The translations under genes were made by a program, and so were the position numbers. A stretch of 64,000 nucleotides of DNA from Actinomycetota bacterium (GTDB lineage Bacteria; Actinomycetota; Actinomycetes; S36-B12; UBA10799): positions 186,001 to 250,000 of the forward strand of contig JACJWR010000003.1 of the NCBI GenBank assembly GCA_020637055.1. Direction: 5' to 3'. The notes under the pieces were generated by a model, which was not told the DNA's origin, did no database searches, and saw only the letters and a program-made list of their open reading frames with translations. Numbering within the stretch: the stretch's first letter is position 1; each line of letters opens with the position of its first letter. Shown here one piece after another: positions 47,992 through 56,929 of this stretch.

Positions 47992-48930
47992 TCAGGTGCC
48001 GGTGTCGGTCGTCGGCACCAGCCGCACCGGGGTACCGGGACGGGCCTGGGCGAGAGCGTCGCTGTCGTCCTCCGAGACGACTCCGATCACCGGGTAGCCG
48101 CCGGTCGTCGGATGATCCGGCCCCATGATCACCGGCTGGCCGTCCGGCGGCACCTGCACGGCGCCGCGTACCAGGGGCTCCGACTGGGACTGTGGGCGGA
48201 CCGGCAGCGCGGGGCCACGCAGCCGGATGCCGACCCGATCCGATGCCGGCGACACCGTCCACTCCAGGGCGGAGAGCTCATCGAGGGCAAGCTGAAGGGC
48301 CGATGGCCGCGGCGCCGGCAGCAGTCGCAGCGCGAGCCGATCCGGCGGGATCCTGCCCGGCACGTGGTCGATCGCCGGGAACTCTCCGGCGAGCGTGCCG
48401 ATGGGCACCAGGTCGCCGGTCCGCAGCGGTTCCGGGCCGAGATAGGCCAGGGTGTCTCGCGATCGTGAGCCCAACACCGGAGGAACGTCCCAGCCTCCGC
48501 GCACCGCGAGATAGCCGCGCAGTCCGGATCGCGCGGAACTGATGCGCAGCCTGCCTTCGGCCGGCACCGACACCGTGCTGTTGGTCGCCGCGGCGAACTG
48601 GCTTCCGTCGCGGCGTTGGATCGTGACCGCGGCGTCGACACCCGTGACGGCGACGGTCGCGGGCCGGTGGAACCACAGTGCCAACGGGCCGAAGATGAAC
48701 TCGACGACGGCCGTTCCCGGGTGATTGCCCACCAGACGGTTGGCCAGTCGGAACGCAGGGCGGTCGAAGGCGCCGCCAGTCGTGACGGCGAGGTGGGCCC
48801 AACCCGATCGACCATCGTCCACCAGGATCGCCGACGGCCCCGGTTCGAGGACCTCCGCGCCGGATCGGCCGGGCATGCGGTTGGGGCCCGTGGTCGGTTG
48901 GGGCGGGGGAGCCGCGCTGGGGCGAGTCAC
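47992..48930 (-). CDS. pxpC: 5-oxoprolinase subunit PxpC
   Basis: Subunit C (allophanate-hydrolase-2-like) of the ATP-dependent 5-oxoprolinase that opens 5-oxoproline to glutamate; 312 residues. Family marks are GGAFDRPAFRLANRLVGN, LRGYLAVRGGWDVPPVLGSRS-type core and MGPDHPTTGGYPVIGVV. The first 20 residues are Pro-rich and poorly conserved; GTG 48930 is used as the first start outside the previous gene. It lies 55 bases after the pxpA-pxpB fusion, in the same direction. Confidence 0.92.
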   Translation of the reverse strand: MTRPSAAPPPQPTTGPNRMPGRSGAEVLEPGPSAILVDDGRSGWAHLAVTTGGAFDRPAFRLANRLVGNHPGTAVVEFIFGPLALWFHRPATVAVTGVDAAVTIQRRDGSQFAAATNSTVSVPAEGRLRISSARSGLRGYLAVRGGWDVPPVLGSRSRDTLAYLGPEPLRTGDLVPIGTLAGEFPAIDHVPGRIPPDRLALRLLPAPRPSALQLALDELSALEWTVSPASDRVGIRLRGPALPVRPQSQSEPLVRGAVQVPPDGQPVIMGPDHPTTGGYPVIGVVSEDDSDALAQARPGTPVRLVPTTDTGT

Positions 48931-48985
48931 GGTGCCAGCGTAGGCGCCCGGCGGCAGACATCGGCCGTGCGCAGCGGCGGTCGCA

Positions 48986-50491
48986 TCAGACGGGGCGGAA
49001 TCTGACCGTCGATCCGGGGACGATGAGTGTGGGCGGGTTCCGATCGGCGTCGAACATCTGCGCGTCGGTGTGTCCCAGCAGGTGCCAACCGCCCGGCGAG
49101 GAGCGGGGATACACGGCCGTGTACGCGGAGGCGACGGCGACGGCCCCGGCCGGCACCGCAGTTCGCGGCGTCGTCCGCCGCGGCAATTGCAGGATCGACG
49201 GCAGACCGGTGAGGTAGGCGAATCCTGGCGAGAACCCGAAGAAGGCCACCCGATACGTCGCCTGCGTGTGCAGTTCGATGACCTCCTCGACGGAGATGTC
49301 CAGGGTCTCGGCCACCTCGGCGAGGTCGGCGCCGTCGTACCTGACGTCGATCGTGATGCTCGCCGTGTTGACCGGGCCCTCGTCCGTGGATTCAGCGTCT
49401 TGGCCGAGTCCCCGCACGTGCGGGAGGAGTAGTGACTCCACTGTGCTGGCGCCAATAGGTGTGCCGAACCGCAGCAGCACGCAGGTGGCGGCGGGCACCG
49501 AATCGAGCAGGTCGGGGCCGAGTGCCTGGCGGGCGGTGTCGGCCAGCCGAGCAGCCGCGATTCCTTCGAGGTCGACCAGCACGGCTCGCTCGCCGTACTG
49601 GCTGATCCGTATCTGGGGTGAGGGTTTCGCGTCGGCCGCGGCTGGAGGAGTCCCGACTCGGGTGGCCGCTTGGGTTGCGCGGATACCCGACGCAGAGTCG
49701 GTGGTCTCCTGCCGTCTGGAGGTGTCCGCGAATGGCCTCAGCGCCGCCCCGGCCGCGACCAGCGTCTCGCGCAATTTCCGCGCGGCCGCGACAGCACCGG
49801 GGGTATCGGAATGCAGGCAGATCGAGCGCGCTGCCACCGCCACCTGGGTGCCGGAGTGCGAGGTCAGGTGCCCGGTGCGAAGCCACTCGGCGAGGCGATC
49901 GGCGACGTGATCCGGATCCTCCAGTACTGCTCCCGGGGTGCCCCGGGGTACCAGCAGACCGGCGTCGGTGACGGCCCGATCGGCGAAGATCTCCGGCGCC
50001 ACCGGGTGACCCCGCCGGGTTGCGAGTTCCGCCAGCACCGTTCCCGCCAGGCACAGCACCGGAGTCCCCGGCGGGGTGGCGTCGAGCACCGCGGTGGCCA
50101 CCTCGGCATCCACCAGGGCGGCGTTGTAGAGCGCGCCGTGCGGGCGCATGTAGGCCACCTGGCCACCGGCGGATCCCGCCTCCTCCGCGAGTTCCCCCCA
50201 CTGCTCCCGCAGTTGTTCGGTCAATGTCGCCGGGGCGATGTTCAGTCGCCGTCGGCCGAACCCCTCGCGATCCACGTAGGACACCTGCGCGCCGATCGCC
50301 ACACCGTTGCCGACGGCGACCTCGCAGATCGTACGCATGCTCCGGCGGTCACCGGCGTGGCCGCCGCAGGCCACGTTCGCGCTGGTGATCACCTCGAGCA
50401 GGGCGAAGTCCTCGGCCATCCCCGCAGCCCCGGGGCGTTCGCCGACGTCGCTGGAGAGATCCACCCACTCGATCCGGGGCGTCGCAGCCAT
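48986..50491 (-). CDS. 5-oxoprolinase PxpA-PxpB fusion
   Basis: Fusion of 501 residues joining two subunits of 5-oxoprolinase that are normally separate. Residues about 8-255 are PxpA (LamB/YcsF), with DLSSDVGE, ITSANVACGGHAGD, MRPHGALYN and the C-terminal CLHSDTPGA region. A linker of about 45 residues follows. Residues about 295-501 are PxpB (KipI/AHS1) with FFGFSPGFAYLTGLP and SSPGGWHLLG. Start ATG 50491 with CTGGTGG upstream; the adjacent GTG 50497 is possible. Together with PxpC it makes the complete enzyme. The order A-B then C in one direction with a fused A-B is uncommon. Confidence 0.9.
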   Translation of the reverse strand: MAATPRIEWVDLSSDVGERPGAAGMAEDFALLEVITSANVACGGHAGDRRSMRTICEVAVGNGVAIGAQVSYVDREGFGRRRLNIAPATLTEQLREQWGELAEEAGSAGGQVAYMRPHGALYNAALVDAEVATAVLDATPPGTPVLCLAGTVLAELATRRGHPVAPEIFADRAVTDAGLLVPRGTPGAVLEDPDHVADRLAEWLRTGHLTSHSGTQVAVAARSICLHSDTPGAVAAARKLRETLVAAGAALRPFADTSRRQETTDSASGIRATQAATRVGTPPAAADAKPSPQIRISQYGERAVLVDLEGIAAARLADTARQALGPDLLDSVPAATCVLLRFGTPIGASTVESLLLPHVRGLGQDAESTDEGPVNTASITIDVRYDGADLAEVAETLDISVEEVIELHTQATYRVAFFGFSPGFAYLTGLPSILQLPRRTTPRTAVPAGAVAVASAYTAVYPRSSPGGWHLLGHTDAQMFDADRNPPTLIVPGSTVRFRPV

Positions 50492-50613
50492 ACCCACCAG
50501 GGTAGAACTCGACTGCAGCCGGCGGTACTCCGTTGCGCAGGCGTGGGGTGGGCGTGGGTATGATTCGGGGCGTTGCGCCGCCCTAGGCGCAGCGCGGGGC
50601 CGCTTGGCTTCGT

Positions 50614-50690
50614 GGTGGGTGTAGCTCAGCTGGTAGAGCGTCGCGTTGTGGTCGCGAATGTCGCGGGTTCAAGTCCCGTCACTCACCCCA
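50614..50690 (+). tRNA. tRNA-His (GTG)
   Basis: Seventy-seven-base tRNA with the histidine-specific extra G at -1 (50614) opposite discriminator C (50687). Acceptor GTGGGTG/CACTCAC, anticodon stem TCGCG/CGCGA with loop TTGTGGT and anticodon GTG at 50648-50650, T-loop TTCAAGT, encoded CCA. A TATGAT hexamer at 50559-50564 upstream may be its -10 element. It faces the end of the membrane-protein gene 4 bases away. Confidence 0.97.
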
Positions 50691-50694
50691 CGTG

Positions 50695-51927
50695 TCACCC
50701 GGGATTGTGCGACGCATCGAGTGTGGGTTCGGGGCCGGAAACGGCCGGTGAATCCACACTCGATGAGGAGCCGGCGCCCGAGAGCAACCGGCCGACCACC
50801 GCGACGACCACGATGGCCAGTGCCGCCCACCAACTCCAGGTCATCGCACCGGTGACGGTGAGCACCACGGCCATCACGCCCGCGCCGATCAGGCCGCCCA
50901 GCACACCTCGGGCGGTCGTGGCCAACGCGACCGAGGCCGCCGCCAGCGCCGTTGCGACCACAACCCAGTCCAACCCCGGGTCGAGCAGTGCGACCCCGGC
51001 GGCAATGGCCGCCCCGCCGATGAGCCAGCCGAGGCCGGCCGCATCGGCCGTCGGACGCAATCCGGCCAAAGCCCCCGCCACCACCGCCGCGAACAACACA
51101 GTCAGCACCGCGAGCAGCACACCCGCGAGTCCGGGCAGGGCATCGATATTTGCCGGGACTACGAAGAACTGGATCGAGGGGGCGATCACCGCGCCGCCGA
51201 AGAACATCAACAGCCCGAACACGATGAGAATCACCACGCCGAACACGCCGCCCAGCACCCGCACGGGTGACCAACCGCCGATTCGATGCGACGCTGCCAG
51301 CGCAGCGTCTGCGGTCCCGAGCACTAGGAAGGCGACCATCAGGCAGACCACCGCCGCCACCGACAGGCCGCCTGTCACGATGATCGGGCTGATGGCTTGA
51401 CCAGCGTTGCCCAGTAGGAAGCCGAGCGCCAAGCTGATGAGGATCGGAACGATGAGCAGCCACGTCGCCCAGGATCCGATTCGTCCGCTCGATCTCGTGC
51501 CTTCCACCGCCACCAACAGTCCGGTGACCACGGTCAGCACCACCACAAGGGTCCGCGGATCGACCCGGCTGAGCAGGGACAACGTCTGGGCGGCCGCGAT
51601 CAGCATGGCTGCGGTGAGTCCGATGCTCACGGCGGCTCGGGCGACTCGGGCGGCTTGCCCCGTCACGGCCGGGGTGCGTTCGGCGAACATCATCCCGACC
51701 ACCGGCAGGCAGAGCATCACGAGCAGCAGCAGGAGTCCGATGAACGTCAGCCCCTCCGTCACCAGTACTCCAGCGGCGACGATCGCATAGAGCAGGACGG
51801 ACATCATGGCACCGCGCGTCAAGATGCCGGACGAGGGGGCTTTCGAGGTGCGGTAGACCGCCAGCACTGCGAGCAGCAGGCCGACGGTGATGCCCACCAC
51901 CGCCTCGGGTAGGAATTCGCGATTCAT
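50695..51927 (-). CDS. multi-pass membrane protein of unknown function
   Basis: Integral membrane protein of 410 residues with about 11-12 hydrophobic helices. I do not recognise a family. Short polar loops, a GGAVIAPSIQFF segment between helices and a Ser/Pro-rich cytoplasmic tail (SSSSVDSPAVSGPEP) are the only distinguishing marks. The start ATG 51927 overlaps the stop of the lipase gene upstream (ATGA), so both are made from one message. A role in export of, or immunity to, the secreted lipase's products is speculative. Its stop lies 4 bases from tRNA-His. Confidence 0.75.
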   Translation of the reverse strand: MNREFLPEAVVGITVGLLLAVLAVYRTSKAPSSGILTRGAMMSVLLYAIVAAGVLVTEGLTFIGLLLLLVMLCLPVVGMMFAERTPAVTGQAARVARAAVSIGLTAAMLIAAAQTLSLLSRVDPRTLVVVLTVVTGLLVAVEGTRSSGRIGSWATWLLIVPILISLALGFLLGNAGQAISPIIVTGGLSVAAVVCLMVAFLVLGTADAALAASHRIGGWSPVRVLGGVFGVVILIVFGLLMFFGGAVIAPSIQFFVVPANIDALPGLAGVLLAVLTVLFAAVVAGALAGLRPTADAAGLGWLIGGAAIAAGVALLDPGLDWVVVATALAAASVALATTARGVLGGLIGAGVMAVVLTVTGAMTWSWWAALAIVVVAVVGRLLSGAGSSSSVDSPAVSGPEPTLDASHNPG

Positions 51928-53267
51928 CGGCCCACTCCCGCCGCCAGGTTCGTGGTGCCGAGCAACTGGTTGGCACAGTTGTCCGGTGCCGGTTCGTCGG
52001 CCCACCGTGCCTCCATCCAGTCGATCACCGACGGTTGGTTGAGGCGCGCCTGATAGTTCAGCGAGGGGTGGTCGTCGAACGGGTAGCGGACGTAGAACAC
52101 CGTGTCGCCGAGGGCGCAGCGGGACATCACCTGGGCGTGGGTGAACTGCGGCAGGATCGTGGTGTCCTCCAGGCCCTGCACGATGATCGCCGGCATCTTG
52201 AGCGGAGTCGAACCGGGCATGGCCTCACCCAAAGCGGTCACCAACCCGGAGGCCACCGGAGTGTTGAGCAATTCGGACAGCGGCACATCCACCACCCGGT
52301 CGGCGAGATCGCCACCGCAGTACTGGTCGAGGATGGCCATCTTCTCCTTGCCCACGTCGCTGAGGATCTCGTCGAGGTTCGTGTATTGGGGGTAGTTCTC
52401 CGCGTAGGAGCGGGCGATGAGCAACACGAACATGTTCTGCGAGGTGCTCGTGGGGTTGCTCGCGACCGCGTCCAACACACCCTGCAGGGCCGGGGTGAAT
52501 CCGGGTGCCAGCGAGACTCCGCCCGCGATGTCCAGATCCGGGGCGTAGGTGGGGGCGAGTTCCATGGCGGAGAGCACTGCCTCGCCACCCTGCGACTTGC
52601 CGTAGACACCCATCTTCGAGGTGTCGATGGCCACCGATCCGATCTCCGGCGCGGGCGACTGCACGGCTCGCATCGTGTCCAGGATCCCGCGGCCCTCCAG
52701 CGGTCCCACAAGGTAGGACGCCGGCCCCGGGGCTCCCATGCCCGAGTAGTCGCTCGCCACCACCGCCCAGCCCTGTTCGACCAACGGTTCGATGTGCGGT
52801 ACGAAGTTGCTGCGCGAGGGTGTGTCGTCGTCCAGCGGCGCCTGGCTCATGCCGCACGCCTGGCCGATTCCGGTGGTCCCGTGCCCGAATCCCACCAGGG
52901 GGAAACCGCCGGGTGGCGGGTCGCCGGCAGGTACCGCGTACAGGCCCGTCACCGGAATGGCATTGCCCTGCAGGTCCGTGGACTGGTAGAGGATGCGGAA
53001 CAGTCGCATACCGTCGGGGGCACCGTCGATCGGCTCTGCTCGCACCAGAGTCCCCGGTGGTCCCGGCTGCCAATCGGCCACGTCGTAGAACGGGGAGAGC
53101 GCCGGGGTGGTGCCGGACGTGACTTCGCCGGCGAGGCTCTCGTCGATCTCGTAGGCCGGTGCGTCCACCAGCGAGGTGGGCGCCGCCGTCGCGAACAGCA
53201 ACAGCCCCCCGAGCACCGCTGCTCCCGCCGCAACCCCGGCCGCTCCTCCTCGTGAAAGTGCCACCAT
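51924..53267 (-). CDS. secretory lipase
   Basis: Exported alpha/beta hydrolase of the secretory-lipase (LIP) family, 447 residues. A signal/anchor helix spans about 12-32; mature sequence starts near DAPAYEIDE. The nucleophile is Ser225 in GKSQGGE, the acid is expected in GLEDTTI, and the His in FDDHPSLNY. A Cys pair and an Asn/Cys-rich end suggest disulphides. It should hydrolyse acylglycerols outside the cell. Its last codon overlaps the start of the downstream membrane-protein gene. Confidence 0.88.
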   Translation of the reverse strand: MVALSRGGAAGVAAGAAVLGGLLLFATAAPTSLVDAPAYEIDESLAGEVTSGTTPALSPFYDVADWQPGPPGTLVRAEPIDGAPDGMRLFRILYQSTDLQGNAIPVTGLYAVPAGDPPPGGFPLVGFGHGTTGIGQACGMSQAPLDDDTPSRSNFVPHIEPLVEQGWAVVASDYSGMGAPGPASYLVGPLEGRGILDTMRAVQSPAPEIGSVAIDTSKMGVYGKSQGGEAVLSAMELAPTYAPDLDIAGGVSLAPGFTPALQGVLDAVASNPTSTSQNMFVLLIARSYAENYPQYTNLDEILSDVGKEKMAILDQYCGGDLADRVVDVPLSELLNTPVASGLVTALGEAMPGSTPLKMPAIIVQGLEDTTILPQFTHAQVMSRCALGDTVFYVRYPFDDHPSLNYQARLNQPSVIDWMEARWADEPAPDNCANQLLGTTNLAAGVGR

Positions 53268-53397
53268 CAGCCTCCTGGGTTCGGTGCCCGGACGCTAGCA
53301 GAGAGTCGCGAGTCGACGCTCAGCGTTGCGATGCGCCCGCCCGGCGATGGCCCGTCGCGTGGCACACTGAAGAACCCCACGAACCTTCCGAGGACAT

Positions 53398-53928
53398 ATG
53401 ACCGACCAGCACGCCGCCGCCGGCGGGGCTGATCCGGACCGGATCGGCAAGCAGGAGTTGGATCGTCTGACCATGGCGGTCACCGAACGGTTCGCCCCGC
53501 ATCTGCAGGCCGCCGAAGCCGCCGTGCGGGAGGCTGAACGGGCGGTGGCCGACGCCCGTGAGGCGCTCGCCGATGCCGAACGCCAGGAAGCCGAGCGCAA
53601 CTATCGATCGGATCCGCTGGTGTTCATGCGTGCGACCGTGGGCGAGGACCTGGAAGGACTCGCGCGCAAGACCACGCCCAAGAAGGTGCGTGCCAGTTTC
53701 CGCTACCTGCTGGATCGGGCGGTCGAGTTGGCCGAAGGGGAAGTGACTGGCTACCGTCGCGATGTTGCCGCAGCGAGGCGTGAACGTAGCCAGGGGGTGG
53801 CCGCCTGCCGGGAGGCCGTCGAGGTGGCGGTGGCCGAACTCGACGGTGCCCGCGCCATGCAGCAACGGGTATTCGACGCGGAACGCGCCGCCCGGGACGG
53901 TTTGGAGATCCTGCGGGAAAAGGCCTGA
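53398..53928 (+). CDS. coiled-coil protein of unknown function
   Basis: Soluble protein of 176 residues, almost wholly helical and rich in Ala, Glu and Arg. The first coiled-coil spans about 25-65 (EAAVREAERAVADAREALADAER), a middle segment SDPLVFMRATVGEDLEGLARK is less charged, and a second coiled coil spans about 100-165. There is no signal peptide or catalytic motif. GAGGA lies 7 bases before ATG 53398. It is followed by the convergent response-regulator gene. Function is unknown. Confidence 0.72.
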   Translation: MTDQHAAAGGADPDRIGKQELDRLTMAVTERFAPHLQAAEAAVREAERAVADAREALADAERQEAERNYRSDPLVFMRATVGEDLEGLARKTTPKKVRASFRYLLDRAVELAEGEVTGYRRDVAAARRERSQGVAACREAVEVAVAELDGARAMQQRVFDAERAARDGLEILREKA

Positions 53929-53944
53929 TCCGGTGGCGCAGGGC

Positions 53945-54592
53945 CTAGACGCGCCGCGTCTCGTAGGCCCACATGGCGACCTCGACCCGGTTACGCGCCC
54001 CGAGCTTCCGCATGAGGCTGGCGAGATGGGCCTTGACCGTGCTCGTGGTGATGTAGAGCTCGCTGGCGATCTCAGCGTTGGTGCGCCCTCGGGCGACCAG
54101 CACGAGAACATCTTCCTCGCGGGCGGTCAGTGCCTCAATCGGCTGCTGTGGCTGTGAGGCCGGGGTGTTCGCGAACTCCGCGAGCAGCCGGACGGTGACG
54201 CTGGGGTCGATGAGCGCGTCGCCGTTGGCCGCGGCGTGGATGGCCTGAGTCAACAGGGCCGGCCCGGCGTCCTTGAGTAGGAACCCGCGAGCGCCGGCTT
54301 TGAGCGCGCCGTGGACGTATTCATCGAGGTCGAAGGTGGTGATGACCACGATCGGCAGGGGGTCGGCGACGTCGGGGCCGGCGAGTTGACGGGTGGCTTC
54401 GACGCCGTCCATCAGCGGCATCCGGATGTCGAACAGGCCCACGTCGGGCCGCAATTGGCGCGCGAGGTGCACGGCTTCGCGACCGTCGGCGGCGGCACCG
54501 ATGACCTCGATGTCGGGTTGGGCTTCGAGCAACATCGTCAGGCCGCTGCGCACGATTGGCTGGTCGTCGGCGATGAGGACCTTGATGCTCAT
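53945..54592 (-). CDS. NarL/LuxR-type response regulator
   Basis: Response regulator of 215 residues. The receiver domain (1-118) has the acidic pair Asp9-Asp10, phosphoacceptor Asp55 (LFDIRMP), Thr in VITTF and the conserved Lys in LLKDAG. The C-terminal LuxR helix-turn-helix (about 148-208) reads LTAREEDVLVLVARGRTNAEIA. ATG 54592 overlaps the stop of the sensor kinase gene upstream (ATGA). It probably controls the kinase pair itself and the divergent DUF6326 gene. Confidence 0.95.
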   Translation of the reverse strand: MSIKVLIADDQPIVRSGLTMLLEAQPDIEVIGAAADGREAVHLARQLRPDVGLFDIRMPLMDGVEATRQLAGPDVADPLPIVVITTFDLDEYVHGALKAGARGFLLKDAGPALLTQAIHAAANGDALIDPSVTVRLLAEFANTPASQPQQPIEALTAREEDVLVLVARGRTNAEIASELYITTSTVKAHLASLMRKLGARNRVEVAMWAYETRRV

Positions 54593-55737
54593 CGTGGGAG
54601 TCCGGTTCGGGGCAGGTTGGCTTCGACGCGCCAGCCGTGGTCGCCATGGGGGCCGGCGCGGAAGGTGCCGCCGAGCATCGCAGCGCGCTCGCGCATGCCC
54701 ACCAGGCCGAAGCCGGATTGGGCGCGGTTGGCCGCGCCGGAGGAGCCGTCGTCGTCGACGGTCACACACACGTGGTCAGCGTGACCGGTGACGGCCACGG
54801 CGACGCAGGTGGCGTGGCGGGCATGACGGCGAGCGTTGGTGATGGACTCTTGGACGATGCGGTAGATCGCGGCACCGACCGCAGGGCTGAGATCATCGAA
54901 TTCGCCGGCGAGGGTCACCTCGATTCGCGGGCGCGTCTGGCCGTCGGTGGCGAACTGTGCGATGTCGCCGATCCCCGGCTGCGGCGCATACTCGGGGTTC
55001 TCGGAAGTTCGCAGGACTCCGACGATGGCGCGCAGTTCACTGAGGGTGCGGGTGGCCGCATCCTCGATGGTGGCCAGAGCCTGGACCGCACGCTCGGGGT
55101 GAGCGGTCGCGATCGCACGACCTGCTTGCGCCTGGATGGCGATACCGGAGACGTGGTGCGCGACGGTGTCGTGGAGTTCGCGTGCGAGCTGTTCGCGCTC
55201 GCGCGCTTTGACTTGTTCGAGGTCGCGGATGCGCGCCCTCACGCGATACTTCGCCGCGGCGCCGAGTGCTGCGGCGAAGAGGAAAAATCCGTAGGCGGCG
55301 ACTGTGTCGGCCAGGCTCGTGGGGTCAGCCACGGTCGTGATGGGCAGCCAGACCAGGATGATGAGCAGCCCGCCTGCAGCTTCGCGGCCCGAACCCCAGC
55401 GGAACAGCGCGTAGGTGAGCACCAACGTGGCCGAGACGCTTGAAGGTAGAGCGCCCTGCGAGTCGGTCAAGATGCGCACGATGTCGAGAACCGTCAAGGT
55501 GGCGAACGCCACGGCCGTGGCCACCAGTGGGTGAGTACGCCGCCACGGCAGGGGTGCGATGGCTGCGAGTGCGGCGATGAGCAGCACCGGCGGCGCAGCC
55601 ATGTTCTGGCGAATCGCCGCCTCGGCCACGGACCAGCAGACCAGGGCCGCGACCAGAACCCAGTCCCGCGGTAGGGGGCCCGGCGGATTCGGGGGACGCG
55701 GTTCGGCCCACAGCGAGCGCAGTGCATCCGGGGCCAT
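54589..55737 (-). CDS. two-component sensor histidine kinase (HisKA_3)
   Basis: Membrane sensor kinase of 382 residues. Five or six hydrophobic helices (about 25-165) have hardly any extracellular loops, so it may sense membrane state or a lipid-soluble signal. The HisKA_3 dimerisation domain carries His189 in ELHDTVAHH. The ATP-binding domain follows with N-box ESITNARRHA and G-box GFGLVGMRERA. ATG 55737 is used in place of an earlier start with an Arg-rich leader. It overlaps the response-regulator gene by 4 bases, giving a cognate pair. Confidence 0.93.
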   Translation of the reverse strand: MAPDALRSLWAEPRPPNPPGPLPRDWVLVAALVCWSVAEAAIRQNMAAPPVLLIAALAAIAPLPWRRTHPLVATAVAFATLTVLDIVRILTDSQGALPSSVSATLVLTYALFRWGSGREAAGGLLIILVWLPITTVADPTSLADTVAAYGFFLFAAALGAAAKYRVRARIRDLEQVKAREREQLARELHDTVAHHVSGIAIQAQAGRAIATAHPERAVQALATIEDAATRTLSELRAIVGVLRTSENPEYAPQPGIGDIAQFATDGQTRPRIEVTLAGEFDDLSPAVGAAIYRIVQESITNARRHARHATCVAVAVTGHADHVCVTVDDDGSSGAANRAQSGFGLVGMRERAAMLGGTFRAGPHGDHGWRVEANLPRTGLPR

Positions 55738-55899
55738 GCGGTCAGCGTAGAGGGCACCGCGTGGTCGGCGTATTCGCCGAAAGTACAAGACGGCGATTGT
55801 GCCAGCGACCAGGTCAACTCAGGCTCGCGGGCTGATGTGGCCACCGGCGTCATCCGTGACAGTGGAAGCACCCAACCGATCTAGGCAAGGAGCCTTGTG

Positions 55900-56430
55900 A
55901 TGACATCGCCGCAACCCCCCGCCTCGCACGCGAAACGTCCGGCCCAGCACACGCTGGAGGATGTGCGCCTACCCGTTCGAGTCAAACTCGCAGCCGCGTG
56001 GACGAGCTTCATGTTCTTGTACCTCTACGTCGACTACCTCGCGCTGTACAAGCCCGGCTTCCTCAATGAACTCCTGGCCGCCCGGGTGCACGAGTTCGAC
56101 ACGGGCCCGACCTTCGTCTCCATGGCGCTCACGCTCATGGCCATCCCGATCCTCATGGTCGTGCTCTCCACCACGCTGCCCGCCCGAGCCAACCGCACCG
56201 TCAACCTCGTCGTGGCGACGCTGTACCTTCCCGTCACGATCTACAACGTGGCAGGCGAGCCATGGTCGTACTCCTACTTCTACGGTCTCTCCATCGGCCT
56301 CGAGGTGTTGCTGTTGGCCTTCATCCTGCGCTCGGCCTGGACCTGGCCGCGTCGGAGCGCGGCGCCCGCGGCCGCGGAGGCGAGCCTTGGTGGCGAGCCT
56401 GGTGCGGATGTAGCGCCGGCGCAGGTGTGA
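55900..56430 (+). CDS. DUF6326 family membrane protein
   Basis: Membrane protein of 176 residues with four helices (about 27-47, 70-92, 100-122 and 128-148). It matches the small actinobacterial DUF6326 pattern: LEDVRLPVRVKLAAAWTSFMFLYLYVDYLALY, a loop with GFLNELLAARVHEFDTGP, and PVTIYNVAGEPWSYSYFYG. ATG 55900 has AAGGAG 7 bases upstream, with GTG 55897 adjacent. It is divergent from the sensor kinase gene and may be its target. Function unknown. Confidence 0.85.
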   Translation: MTSPQPPASHAKRPAQHTLEDVRLPVRVKLAAAWTSFMFLYLYVDYLALYKPGFLNELLAARVHEFDTGPTFVSMALTLMAIPILMVVLSTTLPARANRTVNLVVATLYLPVTIYNVAGEPWSYSYFYGLSIGLEVLLLAFILRSAWTWPRRSAAPAAAEASLGGEPGADVAPAQV

Positions 56431-56516
56431 TCTGCCCCTGCGTCACCTGGCTCGCGGAGCGATGCCTGCCCGGGTTCGCTCAGCGACATACATAAGTTCA
56501 GTCAGCGTCAGGTAGA

Positions 56517-56714
56517 TCACCGACCGAGTCGCTCCAGTGCCTCCGCGTATCGGGGGAGTTCGTCGTCGAGGACCTGGTCGAGCAACTCGGCCCTGCTGTG
56601 CCTCTCCACATGTTCGCGCACGGCCTGACGGGCCACCTCCTGCATGGAACGGGACTCCAGTTGAGCCTTGCGGCGCAGCGCCTCAGTCTCCTCGCCGGTC
56701 AATCATAGGGTCAT
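56517..56714 (-). pseudogene. orphan RHH/VapB-type antitoxin with stop at codon 4
   Basis: Minus-strand gene whose natural reading from ATG 56714 begins Met-Thr-Leu, stop (TGA), then Leu-Thr-Gly-Glu-Glu and continues for 61 residues to a stop at 56517. The family usually starts MTLRLT, so a CGA Arg codon has become TGA. The remaining protein (LRRKAQLESRSMQEVARQAVREHVE) is a normal ribbon-helix-helix type antitoxin with a C-terminal toxin-binding helix. Translation from the TTG directly after the stop could rescue it. No PIN, Fic/Doc or other toxin gene lies on either side, so it is a remnant or a solitary regulator. Confidence 0.65.
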
Positions 56715-56929
56715 CGCCCTGGCGCAATGGTCTCAGCAATGACACCACAGTCCCGGCCACGCGGAAGCTGTCGTGCTCTTCATCGCGACGACCGCGGCGT
56801 TTCCGCCTTCCGCGTCGAAAGCGAGGTAGACGGCGGCATGAGACGCACACGCGGTGCCCCATCGAGGAGCCCAGGATCGAGTCGGTCCTGTGTCGGGCAG
56901 CTAGGTCCAGCCGGGCTAGAGTCCGGCAG
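56715..56929. other. non-coding region before the multicopper oxidase
   Basis: About 215 bases between the antitoxin remnant and the oxidase. No credible gene, tRNA or long repeat is seen. Copper-responsive control by CopY or CsoR would need a GC-flanked dyad; none is evident. The oxidase start has only a weak ribosome site, CCGG-CAG. Confidence 0.45.

Noticed and set aside
56427..56520. Inverted GTGATCT / AGATCAC around the gap after the DUF6326 gene
   Set aside because: The arms are 7 bases and 80 bases apart, too weak and too distant for a terminator or mobile-element end.
56715..56929. Possible toxin gene beside the antitoxin remnant
   Set aside because: Neither strand of this stretch nor the 87 bases before the antitoxin encodes a PIN, Fic or other toxin-like protein.
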